This document shows, piece by piece, positions 22,768 to 31,783 of a DNA stretch of 64,000 nucleotides; the stretch's first letter is position 1; each line of letters starts with the position of its first letter. This stretch comes from Massilia frigida (GTDB lineage Bacteria; Pseudomonadota; Gammaproteobacteria; Burkholderiales; Burkholderiaceae_D), in contig NZ_WHJG01000008.1 in the NCBI RefSeq assembly GCF_011682175.1, positions 1 through 64,000 of the forward strand, written 5' to 3'. The notes beneath the pieces were generated by a model. The model had not been told where the DNA came from. It saw only the letters and a program-made list of their open reading frames with translations, and ran no database searches. Position numbers and translations under genes: made by a program.

Positions 22768-23476
22768 CTACAGCACCCACGTACGCAGCGGCAGCCAGCC
22801 GATTGCTGCTGCATACGCCGCAACGCTGACCAGTCCCAGCGACGACAAGCCGACATAGGCACGAATCCATCGGGGCGCGGCATGATTGCGCACCGTCATC
22901 ACCATGCCTGTCAATGCCAGCAATGGATAGAACACGCGGCAGACCAGGATCAGCAAGGAATAGGGGCCGATGTTGGCCAATCGCAGAACGGTGGTCATGC
23001 CGGAATCTGAAAAGGCCAGCAAAGGCAGCGCAAGCGTCACCGCCAATGCGGCGACGGCGACCAGCGGCAGCAAGCGAAAGTACAAGCCACCCCTGTCTGG
23101 CAGGATTGAATCAGATGGGCGGCCGGTCCCGCGAAATCAACCCCCTCACCGCCATTGGCCATCAGCACGTAGCCGGAACCGTTGCGCAGGGTGTAACCCA
23201 GCACCGAGGTGAACGAATCGATGCTGCCGTTGTGGCCTCGAAAGGTGATGCCGCTGTCGGCCATCGGCGTATTTCCCAAGCCATATGCGTTACTGAAACC
23301 GAATGTCGCCCCCAGGTTCGACTCGGCGCGCTCGATGCGTGCCACTGATTCTGGCGTCAATATCCGCTGCCCGTCCACGCTGCCCCGCCCGATATAAAAG
23401 CGCGCCAACTGGGCCAGTTCATGGGCGCTGATGACCAGCGAGCCAGCGGTTTCAGCACGATATGCTCGTGCGCCAT
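22768..23476 (-). pseudogene. Serine hydrolase (beta-lactamase family) remnant
   Basis: On the minus strand, sequence from about 23476 reads like the C-terminal part of a beta-lactamase/penicillin-binding-like serine hydrolase (LVISAHELAQLARFYIG, then ITFRGHNGSIDSFTSVLGY with the GHNG motif that stands for the KTG-like box), then shifts frame near 23085 into a hydrophobic C-terminal domain with about three membrane helices (LLPLVAVAALAVTLALPLL). The N-terminal half with the active-site SxxK is missing. It is both truncated and frameshifted. Confidence 0.75.
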
Positions 23477-23664
23477 TGCACCGCGTGGTGCGGGCCCGGC
23501 CGGGCGTCAGCGCTCATCCGGCGTCAACGCCGCCGACTGACGGCGGAGGTGCACCGGGACTCTGCTAAGCTGGCCGGCGCGACGATATGACGTCAGTGAT
23601 CCACCTTCCGGCATCGTTACTGCCCGCCCGGCGGGCGCGGCGCCCCCATTTTTGAATCGAATAG

Positions 23665-24333
23665 ATGAGTAGAAGCATGTCGATAAAATCCGCATTTCCC
23701 CCCATCACCTTGTGCCTGTCGCTGATCGCAGCGGCAGCGTCCCCGACCGCATTGGCCGCCAGCGTGCAGCACACCCCGGTCACGCCAGCCGTTCTGAAAT
23801 CCGAACACATCGCCGTGCCAGGCAAGCTGGTCAAGGCCGCCCGCTTTGCCGACGCCGCAGGCGAGCACATTCTCGTCGTCAGCATGCGCACCGGTCCATC
23901 GAGCGCCTTCAACGCGGAGCCCGGCCGCGACGAGCTCTACGAACTGTTCTCCTCGCTGTACACCCGCAAGGCCAATCGCTGGGCCCGCGCATGGCTGATC
24001 GAAGATGCGAACGACTGCCCCGTGATCGATTCATCGGCCAGTTTTTTCCCCAAGTACATCACCATTACCGACCTCGACAACAACGGCATCGCCGAAGTGA
24101 CCGTGCCGTACAAAATGTTTTGCAGCGGCGGCGTCGATTCCAGCGACCTCAAGGTCATCCTGCGGCAGGGAACCCAGAAATTCGCGCTGCGCGGACGTAC
24201 GCTGACCGGTACCAGGAACGGTTCGCCGTATGGGGGAGAAATGGTGTTCGATGCATCCTTGTCGCTCAAAGAAAACGCCGTCTTCAAAGCGCATTTGCAA
24301 TTCATCCGCGACAAGGTCTATATCGAACATTGA
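23665..24333 (+). CDS. Secreted protein, paralogue 1 (possibly M949_RS01915-like)
   Basis: A 222-residue protein with a signal peptide (cleavage near ALAA) and a conserved C-terminal half: YITITDLDNNGIAEVTVPYK, a Cys motif, SDLKVILRQG and KFALRG. These features fit a family I recall as 'M949_RS01915 family surface polysaccharide biosynthesis protein', but the name is from memory and the function is not established. ATG at 23665 and ATG at 23677 are both possible starts. A close paralogue is at 29534 and remnants at ~19580 and 22540. Confidence 0.75.
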   Translation: MSRSMSIKSAFPPITLCLSLIAAAASPTALAASVQHTPVTPAVLKSEHIAVPGKLVKAARFADAAGEHILVVSMRTGPSSAFNAEPGRDELYELFSSLYTRKANRWARAWLIEDANDCPVIDSSASFFPKYITITDLDNNGIAEVTVPYKMFCSGGVDSSDLKVILRQGTQKFALRGRTLTGTRNGSPYGGEMVFDASLSLKENAVFKAHLQFIRDKVYIEH

Positions 24334-24485
24334 GACCCGGCGTCAACCTGATGCCAGGCAGGCGCAAGCACGCCTGCGCTGCCAGGCTGGAAAGAGGACG
24401 ATGCCAAAACGCAATATCGTCAGGAATGTTGATGGAATCGATCCACACCATCCTGCCCATCAGAATGCTTCGACATACATGCTCC

Positions 24486-24907
24486 ATGCGTCTGCCTCCG
24501 GAACCCGATACCTTCAGGGCGCGCTTGCGCCTGGGATTGGACAATATCGGATTCCCGTCGGACAACCCATGCGCATGGCGCGCGAATTCAACCGGCGCCA
24601 TCGCGGCGCATCGATCACGGTGGATACGGCCCGCAAGTGGCTGCGCGGAGAAACCGTCCCGACCCAGGCCAAGCTGCGTTCCATCGCCGCATGGCTGCTG
24701 GTCTCGCCCGAATGGCTGGGCTTTGGGGATGGTGAACAAGGCCATCCAGCCACCCGCGAGGCCTGCGTGGACCTGGCCCTGATCGCCGACCTGCACCTGC
24801 TCGATGAAAAGTACCAGCTGCTGGCGCGCGAGTTCGTGAGCAAGCTCCTCGAACTGCAGGATGCCCGAGCGAACAACGATACTGGCCCGCAGGCCCCGAT
24901 GGTATAG
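24486..24907 (+). pseudogene. Frameshifted phage-repressor-like regulator
   Basis: The frame from ATG 24486 (MRLPPEPDTFRARLRLGL) runs to about 24568 and the rest, MRMAREFNRRHRGASITVDT and onward to 24907, is in another frame. Inserting one C in the CCC at about 24567-24569 joins them into one ~140-residue protein with a helix-turn-helix-like part (TARKWLRGETVPTQAKLRSIAAWL) typical of small regulators in this family of bacteria. It may be a true frameshift or a sequencing error in a C run. Confidence 0.55.
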
Positions 24908-24970
24908 TACGGCACTGCGCTTGCCGCCGCTTGCGACGCGATTCAACTCCCCACGATCCACCAACCTGTC

Positions 24971-27900
24971 ATGAAAAAAACCAGCACGACACCGCGCAAG
25001 CAGGCCAGCCAGTCCGGCACGGCGCCGGCCCATGCGTTCGACACGCGCCCGGCCGCCACCGCAATCGTCGGCATCGGCGCCTCCGCTGGCGGACTGGAAG
25101 CGCTCGAATTGTTCCTGTCGGGCGTACCGGCCGCCAGCGGCATGGCGTTCATCGTCGTGCAGCACCTCGATCCCGAGCACAAGGCCATGATGGTCGAGCT
25201 ACTGCAGCGCGGTACCACCCTGCCCGTGGTCGAAATCAGCGACCGCCTGCGGGTCGAGCCGAATCATATGTACGTGATTCCGCCGAACCGCGATTTGTCC
25301 ATCCTGCACGGTGTCTTGCACCTGTTCGAACCGGCCGAGCCGCGCGGGCTGCGCTTGCCGATCGACTATTTCCTTCGCTCCCTGGCGGCCGACCAGCAAG
25401 CCAACAGCATCGCCGTGATTCTTTCCGGCATGGGTTCGGATGGCTCGCTGGGTTCGCGGGCGATCAAGGAAAGCGGGGGCGCGGTGTTCGTCCAGGATCC
25501 GGAATCGGCCAAGTTCGACGGCATGCCGCGCAGCGCCATCGACGCCGGCCTGGCCGACGTGATTGCGCCCGCCGACGAACTGGCCAGCCGCATCCTCGCC
25601 TACCGGCGTCACGCGCCGCTGCTGGTCAGCCCGCCCGAACTGAGCTTGTCCGACGCCGACGGCAGCGCACTCGAAAAAATCGTCGTGATCCTGCGCGCCC
25701 AAAGCGGGCACGATTTCTCGTTCTACAAGAAAAGCACCCTTTACCGCCGCATCGAGCGGCGCATGGGGCTGCACCAGTTGGCCAGCATTGCCGACTACGT
25801 GCGCTACGTGCGCGACAATATCCACGAGGCCCAGCTCTTGTTCAAGGAATTACTGATCGGCGTGACCAGCTTCTTCCGCGACACGCCCGTGTGGGAACAG
25901 ATCGAGGCCGACGTCTTTCCCGCCCTGCTGGCGGGCCCCCCCCCACGCCCCCCCGGGGGGGGGGGGCCCCCCCCGGGTGGGCCCGCGCAGGACCGGATTG
26001 GGGGGGCCGAGGGTTCCCCGCCCCCCCCCCCCCCCCCCGGGGGGGCCACCGCGCCCGCCCCCCGTCTTCCCCCCCGGGCGGGCGCCCCCCCCCCCCGCCC
26101 CCCCGTGGGGGGTGGGCCGCCAGCCTGTTCGACCGGCGAAGAAGCGTATTCGCTGGCCATCGCTTTCCGCGACACGCTCGAACGCCTCAAGCCGGAGGCC
26201 CGCTTCACCCTGCAAATCTTCGCGACCGATCTCGACAGCGACGCGATCGACCGTGCCCGCGCCGGCGAATTTCCGGGCACCATCGCCAGCGACGTGAGCG
26301 AGGCCCGCCTGCGCCGCTATTTTATCCAGCACAATGGCGGTTTCCGCGTCTGCAAGGAAATTCGCGAAATGGTCACCTTCGCGCCGCAAAACCTGGTGAT
26401 GGATCCACCGTTTACCAAGCTCGACTTGCTCACTTGCCGCAACCTGCTGATCTACCTGGAAGCGGACTTGCAGAAAAAGCTGCTGCCCCTGTTTCACTAC
26501 AGTCTCAGGCCGGGCGGCTTGCTGGTGCTCGGGAGCGCCGAAACGGTGGGCGCCGCCAGCGACCTGTTCGCCGCATGGCCAGGCAAGACGCGCATCTATC
26601 AGCGCCGCGAAAGCAGTCCGCGCACGGAGCTGGTCGATTTTCCCGCGTCGATTTATGGCCGCTCCCGCAAAGGGCTGGCCGCGCCGGTTCCCGCCGCTGG
26701 CGCGGCCCAGTCGGGTAGCGCCAGCGTGCAAACCTTGATCGATTCCTTGCTGCAGCAACGTTTTTCGCCGGCCGCGGTGCTCACGACCGACAAGGGCGAC
26801 ATCATCTATATCAGCGGCAAGACCGGGAAATACCTGGAGCCGGCCGTGGGCAAGGCCAACCTGAATATCTTCGCCATGGCGCGCGAGGGGCTGTCGGGGG
26901 CCTTGAACGAAGTCTTCGCCAGGGTCGTGCGCGAGCAGGGCAGCCAAGTGCTCAAGGGGCTGCGCGTGGGTGGCAATGACGGCGCGCTGATGGTCAATGT
27001 CGAAGTCCACAGCCTGCAGGAACCGGCACCGCTCAGCGGCATGGTCCTGATCGTGTTTTCCGACCAGCCGGCGGCGCGCGCAAAACCACCGCGCAAGGGC
27101 CAGTTGGCCGGCGCCGAGGCCGAGCGCATGGATGCCATGGCGCAGGAAATGCAGCAATCGCGCGGAGAGTTGCAGCGCGCCCGCGAAGAGATGCAAACCT
27201 CGCAGGAAGAATTGAAATCGACCAACGAAGAGCTGCAAAGCACGAATGAGGAATTGCAAAGCACCAACGAGGAATTGACGACCTCCAAGGAGGAAATGCA
27301 ATCGATGAACGAGGAGTTGCAGACGGTCAATCATGAATTGTCGGCCAAGCTCGACGAATTGTCGCAAGCCAGCGATGATATGAAAAACCTGCTCAACAGC
27401 ACGGACATCGCCACGCTTTTTCTCGATGAACAGATGTGCATCCGGCGCTTCACCAATCGCATCACCGGCATCTTCAAGCTGATCCCGGGCGATGCCGGCC
27501 GTCCGATTACCGATCTGGTGAGTACGCTGAACTATCCCGCGCTGGCCGAGGATGCCCGCGAAGTGCTGAGCTCGCTGGTGTTTCGCGAGGTCCAGGTCAG
27601 CGCGCTCGACGGACGCTGGTTCACCGTGCGCATCATGCCGTACCGCACTCAGGACAATCGCATCGACGGGGTGGTGATCACCTTTATCGACATCAGTTCC
27701 TCGAAAACCCTGGAACGCGCGCTCAGGCTCAGCGATGAGCGCTTCCGGATTGCCATCGAACACGCGCCGCTGACGGTGTTCAGCCAGGATCATGAGTTGC
27801 GCTATACCTGGGTGCACAATTTGCAGCCGCAACTGCGCTCCGGCGACGCCATCGGCAAGACCGACGCCGACCTGTTGCCACCCGACGATGCCGCGCGCCT

Positions 27901-28633
27901 GACCCAACTGAAACGCCAGGCGCTCGAACAAGGCCTCAGTGTGCACACCGAAACGACGGCGCTCCTGCACGGCACCACGCATTACTACGATTTTTATGCC
28001 GAACCGGCGCGCGACCATCACGGCGCGATTATCGGCGTCTCGGGCATGGCGTGGGAAATCACGGAACAAAAGCGCTCCGAGTCGCGTTTCCGGCAATTGC
28101 TGGAACATTCGCTGAACGCGGTCGCCTGTCACCAGGTGATCCTGGACGATGGCGTGGCGCGCGATTTTCTTGTTCTTGAAGTCAATCCCAAGTTCATGGA
28201 AATGACCGGGCTGCGCGACGTCGTCGGCAAGCGCCAGTCGGAGCTGGCCACCAGCGTCTATCCCTTCAATCCGGACTTGTTTGCCGCCTGCGCGCGGGTG
28301 GCCACCACGCGCAAGCCGGAGCGCATGGAAGTGTCCGCCCGGGATGGCGCACAATGGATCAATTGCTCGCTGTATTCTCCTGAGCCCGGCTACTTTATTT
28401 TGGTCAAGGAAGATATCACCGAGCGCAAACGGATGGAGGACACCCTGCGTCAAACCCTGTCCCTGCTGCAACGCGGCACCGCGATCCCATCGTCGCAAAC
28501 GGGCGCGGCCAGGGACTTGGAACAGGTAGTGCGGGATGCGCAGGCCTTGCTGGAAGGCAGTATGGCAAAGCACACCGGCGGGCCAGGCACGGCCGTTTCA
28601 GATGCCGGCATCAATCGGAAAAAACAATCATGA
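24971..28633 (+). CDS. CheB-CheR-PAS fusion protein
   Basis: A 1220-residue cytosolic signalling protein. Order of domains: CheB-type methylesterase (about 30-220, with Ser38 in GASAGG, His65 in VQHLD and Asp157 in GMGSDG), CheR-type methyltransferase (about 235-530, with CSTGEEAYSLAI and NLLIYL), a long coiled coil made of repeated EELQSTNEELQSTN units (about 715-800), then PAS domains to the end. There is no histidine kinase or GGDEF output, so it ends as a sensor-only fusion. The CheR part is damaged by a homopolymer block at 25935-26122, which adds about 45 odd residues. Stop overlaps the next start (ATGA). Confidence 0.85.
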   Translation: MKKTSTTPRKQASQSGTAPAHAFDTRPAATAIVGIGASAGGLEALELFLSGVPAASGMAFIVVQHLDPEHKAMMVELLQRGTTLPVVEISDRLRVEPNHMYVIPPNRDLSILHGVLHLFEPAEPRGLRLPIDYFLRSLAADQQANSIAVILSGMGSDGSLGSRAIKESGGAVFVQDPESAKFDGMPRSAIDAGLADVIAPADELASRILAYRRHAPLLVSPPELSLSDADGSALEKIVVILRAQSGHDFSFYKKSTLYRRIERRMGLHQLASIADYVRYVRDNIHEAQLLFKELLIGVTSFFRDTPVWEQIEADVFPALLAGPPPRPPGGGGPPPGGPAQDRIGGAEGSPPPPPPPGGATAPAPRLPPRAGAPPPRPPVGGGPPACSTGEEAYSLAIAFRDTLERLKPEARFTLQIFATDLDSDAIDRARAGEFPGTIASDVSEARLRRYFIQHNGGFRVCKEIREMVTFAPQNLVMDPPFTKLDLLTCRNLLIYLEADLQKKLLPLFHYSLRPGGLLVLGSAETVGAASDLFAAWPGKTRIYQRRESSPRTELVDFPASIYGRSRKGLAAPVPAAGAAQSGSASVQTLIDSLLQQRFSPAAVLTTDKGDIIYISGKTGKYLEPAVGKANLNIFAMAREGLSGALNEVFARVVREQGSQVLKGLRVGGNDGALMVNVEVHSLQEPAPLSGMVLIVFSDQPAARAKPPRKGQLAGAEAERMDAMAQEMQQSRGELQRAREEMQTSQEELKSTNEELQSTNEELQSTNEELTTSKEEMQSMNEELQTVNHELSAKLDELSQASDDMKNLLNSTDIATLFLDEQMCIRRFTNRITGIFKLIPGDAGRPITDLVSTLNYPALAEDAREVLSSLVFREVQVSALDGRWFTVRIMPYRTQDNRIDGVVITFIDISSSKTLERALRLSDERFRIAIEHAPLTVFSQDHELRYTWVHNLQPQLRSGDAIGKTDADLLPPDDAARLTQLKRQALEQGLSVHTETTALLHGTTHYYDFYAEPARDHHGAIIGVSGMAWEITEQKRSESRFRQLLEHSLNAVACHQVILDDGVARDFLVLEVNPKFMEMTGLRDVVGKRQSELATSVYPFNPDLFAACARVATTRKPERMEVSARDGAQWINCSLYSPEPGYFILVKEDITERKRMEDTLRQTLSLLQRGTAIPSSQTGAARDLEQVVRDAQALLEGSMAKHTGGPGTAVSDAGINRKKQS
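25935..26122. other. C/G homopolymer block, likely sequence artefact
   Basis: This 188-base stretch is made almost only of long C and G runs, in the middle of the CheR SAM-binding region. The expected sequence between FPALLA and GCSTGEEAYS is short (around 15 residues in relatives, from memory); here it is about 63 residues of Pro/Gly/Ala. The frame is kept. It looks like a base-calling or assembly error rather than biology. Confidence 0.8.
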
Positions 28634-29541
28634 GCCGTGAACAATCACTTCAAAGCGTATTGCGGGAGGACGCCGAACTGCGCCTGCACGAACAGCGGCG
28701 GGCGCAGGCGCCGCAGGCGGGCACGCAGCCGACGGGGCAGGCCGACAATCCGCAGCGGCTGCTGCACGAATTGCAGGTGTATCAGGTCGAACTGGAGTTG
28801 CAGAACGAACAGCTGGAAGCGGCGCGCGCCTGGATCGAGGCGGCCCTGGCCAGTTACACCGAACTGTACGATTTTGCTCCCGTGCCTTACTTTACGCTGA
28901 CCCGCAGCGGGACGATTACCGAGACCAACCTGGCCGGCGCCCGTCTGCTGGGTACCGAGCGCAGCCGCGTGATCGACAAGCGCCTCGGCGTTTTCGTGGC
29001 CGAGTCCGACCGGCCCCGGGTGGCGGCATGCCTGAAGGCGCTGTTTGCCACCCAGTCCGATGCGCAGTGCGAAGTGACGCTGGTCGCCAAGAATGGTACC
29101 CGCCGCACGGTGGAACTGCGCACCGCGCTGGCCAACGATGGGGAGAATTGCCGCGCCGTCCTGGTCGACGTGAGCCAACGCACCGCCCGGGAACGCCAGA
29201 CGCAGCGCCTGGCCGACGCCTTCACCCTGGCGCCCGAAGGCATGTTCATCAGCGACCACGATGGCATCATCACCGACATCAACCACGCGTTGACGGCCCT
29301 CACCGGGTTTGCGCATGCGCAGGTGGTGGGCCAGCATCGACGCATGCTGTGCTGCGAGGACCGCTCGCCCGGGCTGGACCAGGACATCATGCGCTCCCTC
29401 GCCATCAAAGGCAGCTGGAGCGGCGACATGTGGAACCGGCACCGCGACGGCGAGCTCTACCGGGTGACGGCTCACATCAGCGCCATGTCCGACGGCAGCG
29501 GAGCGCAAACCTGTGTCACGCGCTTTTCGCGCCATGACTGA
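28630..29541 (+). CDS. PAS-domain protein
   Basis: A 303-residue cytosolic protein starting at the ATG that overlaps the CheB-CheR stop. After a Gln-rich start there is a coiled coil (RLLHELQVYQVELELQNEQLE), a PAS domain (about 80-190, YDFAPVPYFTLTRSGTITETN) and a second PAS domain (about 195-300, LAPEGMFISDHDGIITDINHA). It ends without any enzymatic output; relatives often continue with GGDEF/EAL or a kinase, so this may be truncated or act as an adaptor to the CheB-CheR fusion. Confidence 0.82.
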   Translation: MSREQSLQSVLREDAELRLHEQRRAQAPQAGTQPTGQADNPQRLLHELQVYQVELELQNEQLEAARAWIEAALASYTELYDFAPVPYFTLTRSGTITETNLAGARLLGTERSRVIDKRLGVFVAESDRPRVAACLKALFATQSDAQCEVTLVAKNGTRRTVELRTALANDGENCRAVLVDVSQRTARERQTQRLADAFTLAPEGMFISDHDGIITDINHALTALTGFAHAQVVGQHRRMLCCEDRSPGLDQDIMRSLAIKGSWSGDMWNRHRDGELYRVTAHISAMSDGSGAQTCVTRFSRHD

Positions 29542-30277
29542 ACCGATACGCCGGCATGCGATGTGCCCGCCCGGGCGCAAGGCGCAAACGCAACAGGGCA
29601 CGATCAAGCGATCGCCAGCCAGCCAATCCTGGTTCCTTGCGCTGTGCCTGTCGCTGGCCGGCGCCGCCGCGCCGCAAGCCGTGCATGCGGCGGCGGGAGC
29701 GGTGCAAACCTTCCCGGTCGCGCCCGGATTCCTGGCGTCCGAACACCTCCCGTCCAGGGGAACGCTGGTCAAGGCCAAGCGGATCGTCGACCGTGCCGGC
29801 GAACACCTGCTGGTCGTCACGCTGCGTTCCGGGCCGTCGACCGCGGCGAATGCAACACCCGGCGCGGTGGAACGGTTCGAGCTGTATGCCGTGCTGTACA
29901 CCCACAAGGACAAGGACAAGGCCTGGACCCAGACCTGGATCATCCAGGATCACGTGGATTGCCCGGGCCTCGATTCAGGTGCGGAATTTTTCCCCGAATA
30001 CATTACGGTCACCGACCTGGACAAGAACAGCCTGGCCGAAGTGACCGTGCCCTACAAAATGTCCTGCGGGGGCGGGGTGGATGCGAGCGAGCTGAAAATC
30101 ATCCTGCGCCAGGGCGAGCAAAAGCTGGCGCTGCGCGGCACCACCCTCAGGAACACCAATGTCAGTGCTCCCTACGGTGGCGAGATGAGGTTCGACCAGG
30201 CCCTGTCGCTGAAGGAAAATGCGGTGTTCAAGGCCCATTTGAAGTTCGTGCGCGACAAGGTCTACGTCGAGGACTGA
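29534..30277 (+). CDS. Secreted protein, paralogue 2 (possibly M949_RS01915-like)
   Basis: A 247-residue protein with a longer, basic N-terminus before its signal peptide (hydrophobic WFLALCLSLAGAAAPQ, cleavage near VHAA). The conserved C-terminal part YITVTDLDKNSLAEVTVPYK and LKIILRQGEQKLALRG matches the protein at 23665; I judge roughly two thirds identical there. ATG 29534 overlaps the stop of the PAS gene; ATG 29561 is also possible. Its 3' end overlaps the convergent peroxidase gene by 16 bases. Confidence 0.75.
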   Translation: MTEPIRRHAMCPPGRKAQTQQGTIKRSPASQSWFLALCLSLAGAAAPQAVHAAAGAVQTFPVAPGFLASEHLPSRGTLVKAKRIVDRAGEHLLVVTLRSGPSTAANATPGAVERFELYAVLYTHKDKDKAWTQTWIIQDHVDCPGLDSGAEFFPEYITVTDLDKNSLAEVTVPYKMSCGGGVDASELKIILRQGEQKLALRGTTLRNTNVSAPYGGEMRFDQALSLKENAVFKAHLKFVRDKVYVED

Positions 30278-31716
30278 GCCAGCGGGCGTTCCGCCCCGGC
30301 AGCCGGCAAGGCCGCCAGGAACAGCAATCCCTTGATGCTCGGGAAAAAGCAGTACACGCCGCCGCGCGTGGTCACCAGCCGCGAAAAACCATGCAGGGTG
30401 CGGTTGGCGCTGCCTTTCGGCCCCTTGCCTGCCACGGTGAACGAACTCCTTGCCGGATCATTCACGCCGACAAGAACGTCCTCGCCGCTGATGTTGTACA
30501 CGGCATTCCCGGCGGCGGGCCCTTCCGGTCCGGTGGCGGATTTCACAAAATCGGATGCCCGGTTCCACTCGCTGCTCAGGAACTCGAACTGGTTGCGAAT
30601 GCTCGCATTGATGAAGTAGCCGATCAGCCCGCGTGCGTGCTGGTCGGGTCGCGTCTGGTCATACTGTGGACCGTAAGGCATCGAACGCCGCAGGATGCGG
30701 TGATGCGTGCTGTCGGTGCCGATCACGGCGGCATCGCGCGGATTGTTGCGCCGGATATGAGCGCCGATTGGGCACTTCAAGCCCAGCGTGTCGTCCGTGG
30801 CCGGGTCCGCGCTGACGAACTCGAAGTTGTTCAGTTCCGGGTCCGGCAGGCGCGTGCCCTGCATCGCCGGCGCCAGCGTCAGCGGATTGCCGTTGCGCCA
30901 GCGCCCGAGGATTTTTGCAGCCAGCAATTCGGTATCGATACCCGTCTCGGCCGCATGACGCGCCAGCATGGCCTCGAACCCGGCGACATCCTGCTCAAGG
31001 ATGCGAAAAACGGCATAGCTACTATTGGTCGACAGTTCCGCCGGCAACACACGGTAAGTGCCGCCAGCAGCGTTCGGGTGGCCCAGCAGAAATTCACCGG
31101 CCGGCACAGGCGCCTGGGCATCGGGCGCATGGCGCTTGCGCGGCGGCGCCCCGATGATCGTCGGCTGCGCGATGCCGTGGCGATAACCGAAATGCACGGT
31201 CCTGTCAGGGAATTGCGCCCCATCCTGCGTGTACAACTCCGCCACGCTGCCCACGAACGCCGCGCGCAAGCGGGCGGACACGCTCTCCAGCGCCGCGCAG
31301 GAATCGGTCGCCCACACGCTGAGCAGGATATGCACCTGGGCGCCGTTGTCCAAGCCGCCAATCCAGTGTTGCGGCGCGCTCGCTCCCACATCGCCCACCG
31401 TCGCGGCGCTGGCCGGATCGGTCGCGCCGCGCTGGAACGCCGCGTCGAAGCTCGCCAGCTGTTCCGGGCTGACGCCGAGCGCCGCCAGCCCGGACGCGCT
31501 GAAGCACAGGTTGACGAAGATGGCCGGCTTGGGCACGATGCGCCTGGCCGTCGTAATCGTGGGCAAGCCATGATCGCCACGCACCAGCGCCGCGATCAGC
31601 TTGCCGGTCGCCGCCGCATCCGTGATCGTGAGCACGAAATGCCGCGCCAGATTCACGCGATAGCCGCGCAGAATGGTGCCTTGCACGTCGTCGAGGTCAA
31701 TCGCAGCATCGCTCAT
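30262..31716 (-). CDS. DyP-type peroxidase with altered GxxDG motif
   Basis: A 484-residue heme peroxidase of the dye-decolorising (DyP) superfamily: CPIGAHIRRNNPRD carries the distal Arg, and HRILRRSMPYGP holds the likely proximal His. At the site of the GxxDG motif (usually GFRDGISQP) the sequence is GYRHGIAQP, so the distal Asp is replaced by His180 (codon CAC). This would change or abolish ordinary peroxidase chemistry. The ATG at 31716 is chosen; there is no signal peptide. The 152-residue protein upstream is in the same operon. Confidence 0.88.
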   Translation of the reverse strand: MSDAAIDLDDVQGTILRGYRVNLARHFVLTITDAAATGKLIAALVRGDHGLPTITTARRIVPKPAIFVNLCFSASGLAALGVSPEQLASFDAAFQRGATDPASAATVGDVGASAPQHWIGGLDNGAQVHILLSVWATDSCAALESVSARLRAAFVGSVAELYTQDGAQFPDRTVHFGYRHGIAQPTIIGAPPRKRHAPDAQAPVPAGEFLLGHPNAAGGTYRVLPAELSTNSSYAVFRILEQDVAGFEAMLARHAAETGIDTELLAAKILGRWRNGNPLTLAPAMQGTRLPDPELNNFEFVSADPATDDTLGLKCPIGAHIRRNNPRDAAVIGTDSTHHRILRRSMPYGPQYDQTRPDQHARGLIGYFINASIRNQFEFLSSEWNRASDFVKSATGPEGPAAGNAVYNISGEDVLVGVNDPARSSFTVAGKGPKGSANRTLHGFSRLVTTRGGVYCFFPSIKGLLFLAALPAAGAERPLAQSST

Positions 31717-31783
31717 CAGGTACTCCCGTCGCTCAGGCAAAAAAATCAGCGCAGCGGGATGCCAGCCCGGCGCGCGCGGCAGA

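Noticed and set aside
25935-26122. Homopolymer block as a real Pro/Gly-rich linker or repeat
   Set aside because: The runs are pure C and G rather than codon-like repeats, and they fall in the middle of a conserved SAM-binding region. An artefact is more likely.
27180-27360. Repeated EELQSTN coding units in the CheB-CheR fusion as a DNA repeat of interest
   Set aside because: This repeated coiled coil is a normal part of CheB-CheR-PAS fusion proteins.
25850-28573. 907-residue minus-strand open frame over the CheB-CheR gene
   Set aside because: It is antisense to a clear gene and has shadow-like composition with no motifs.
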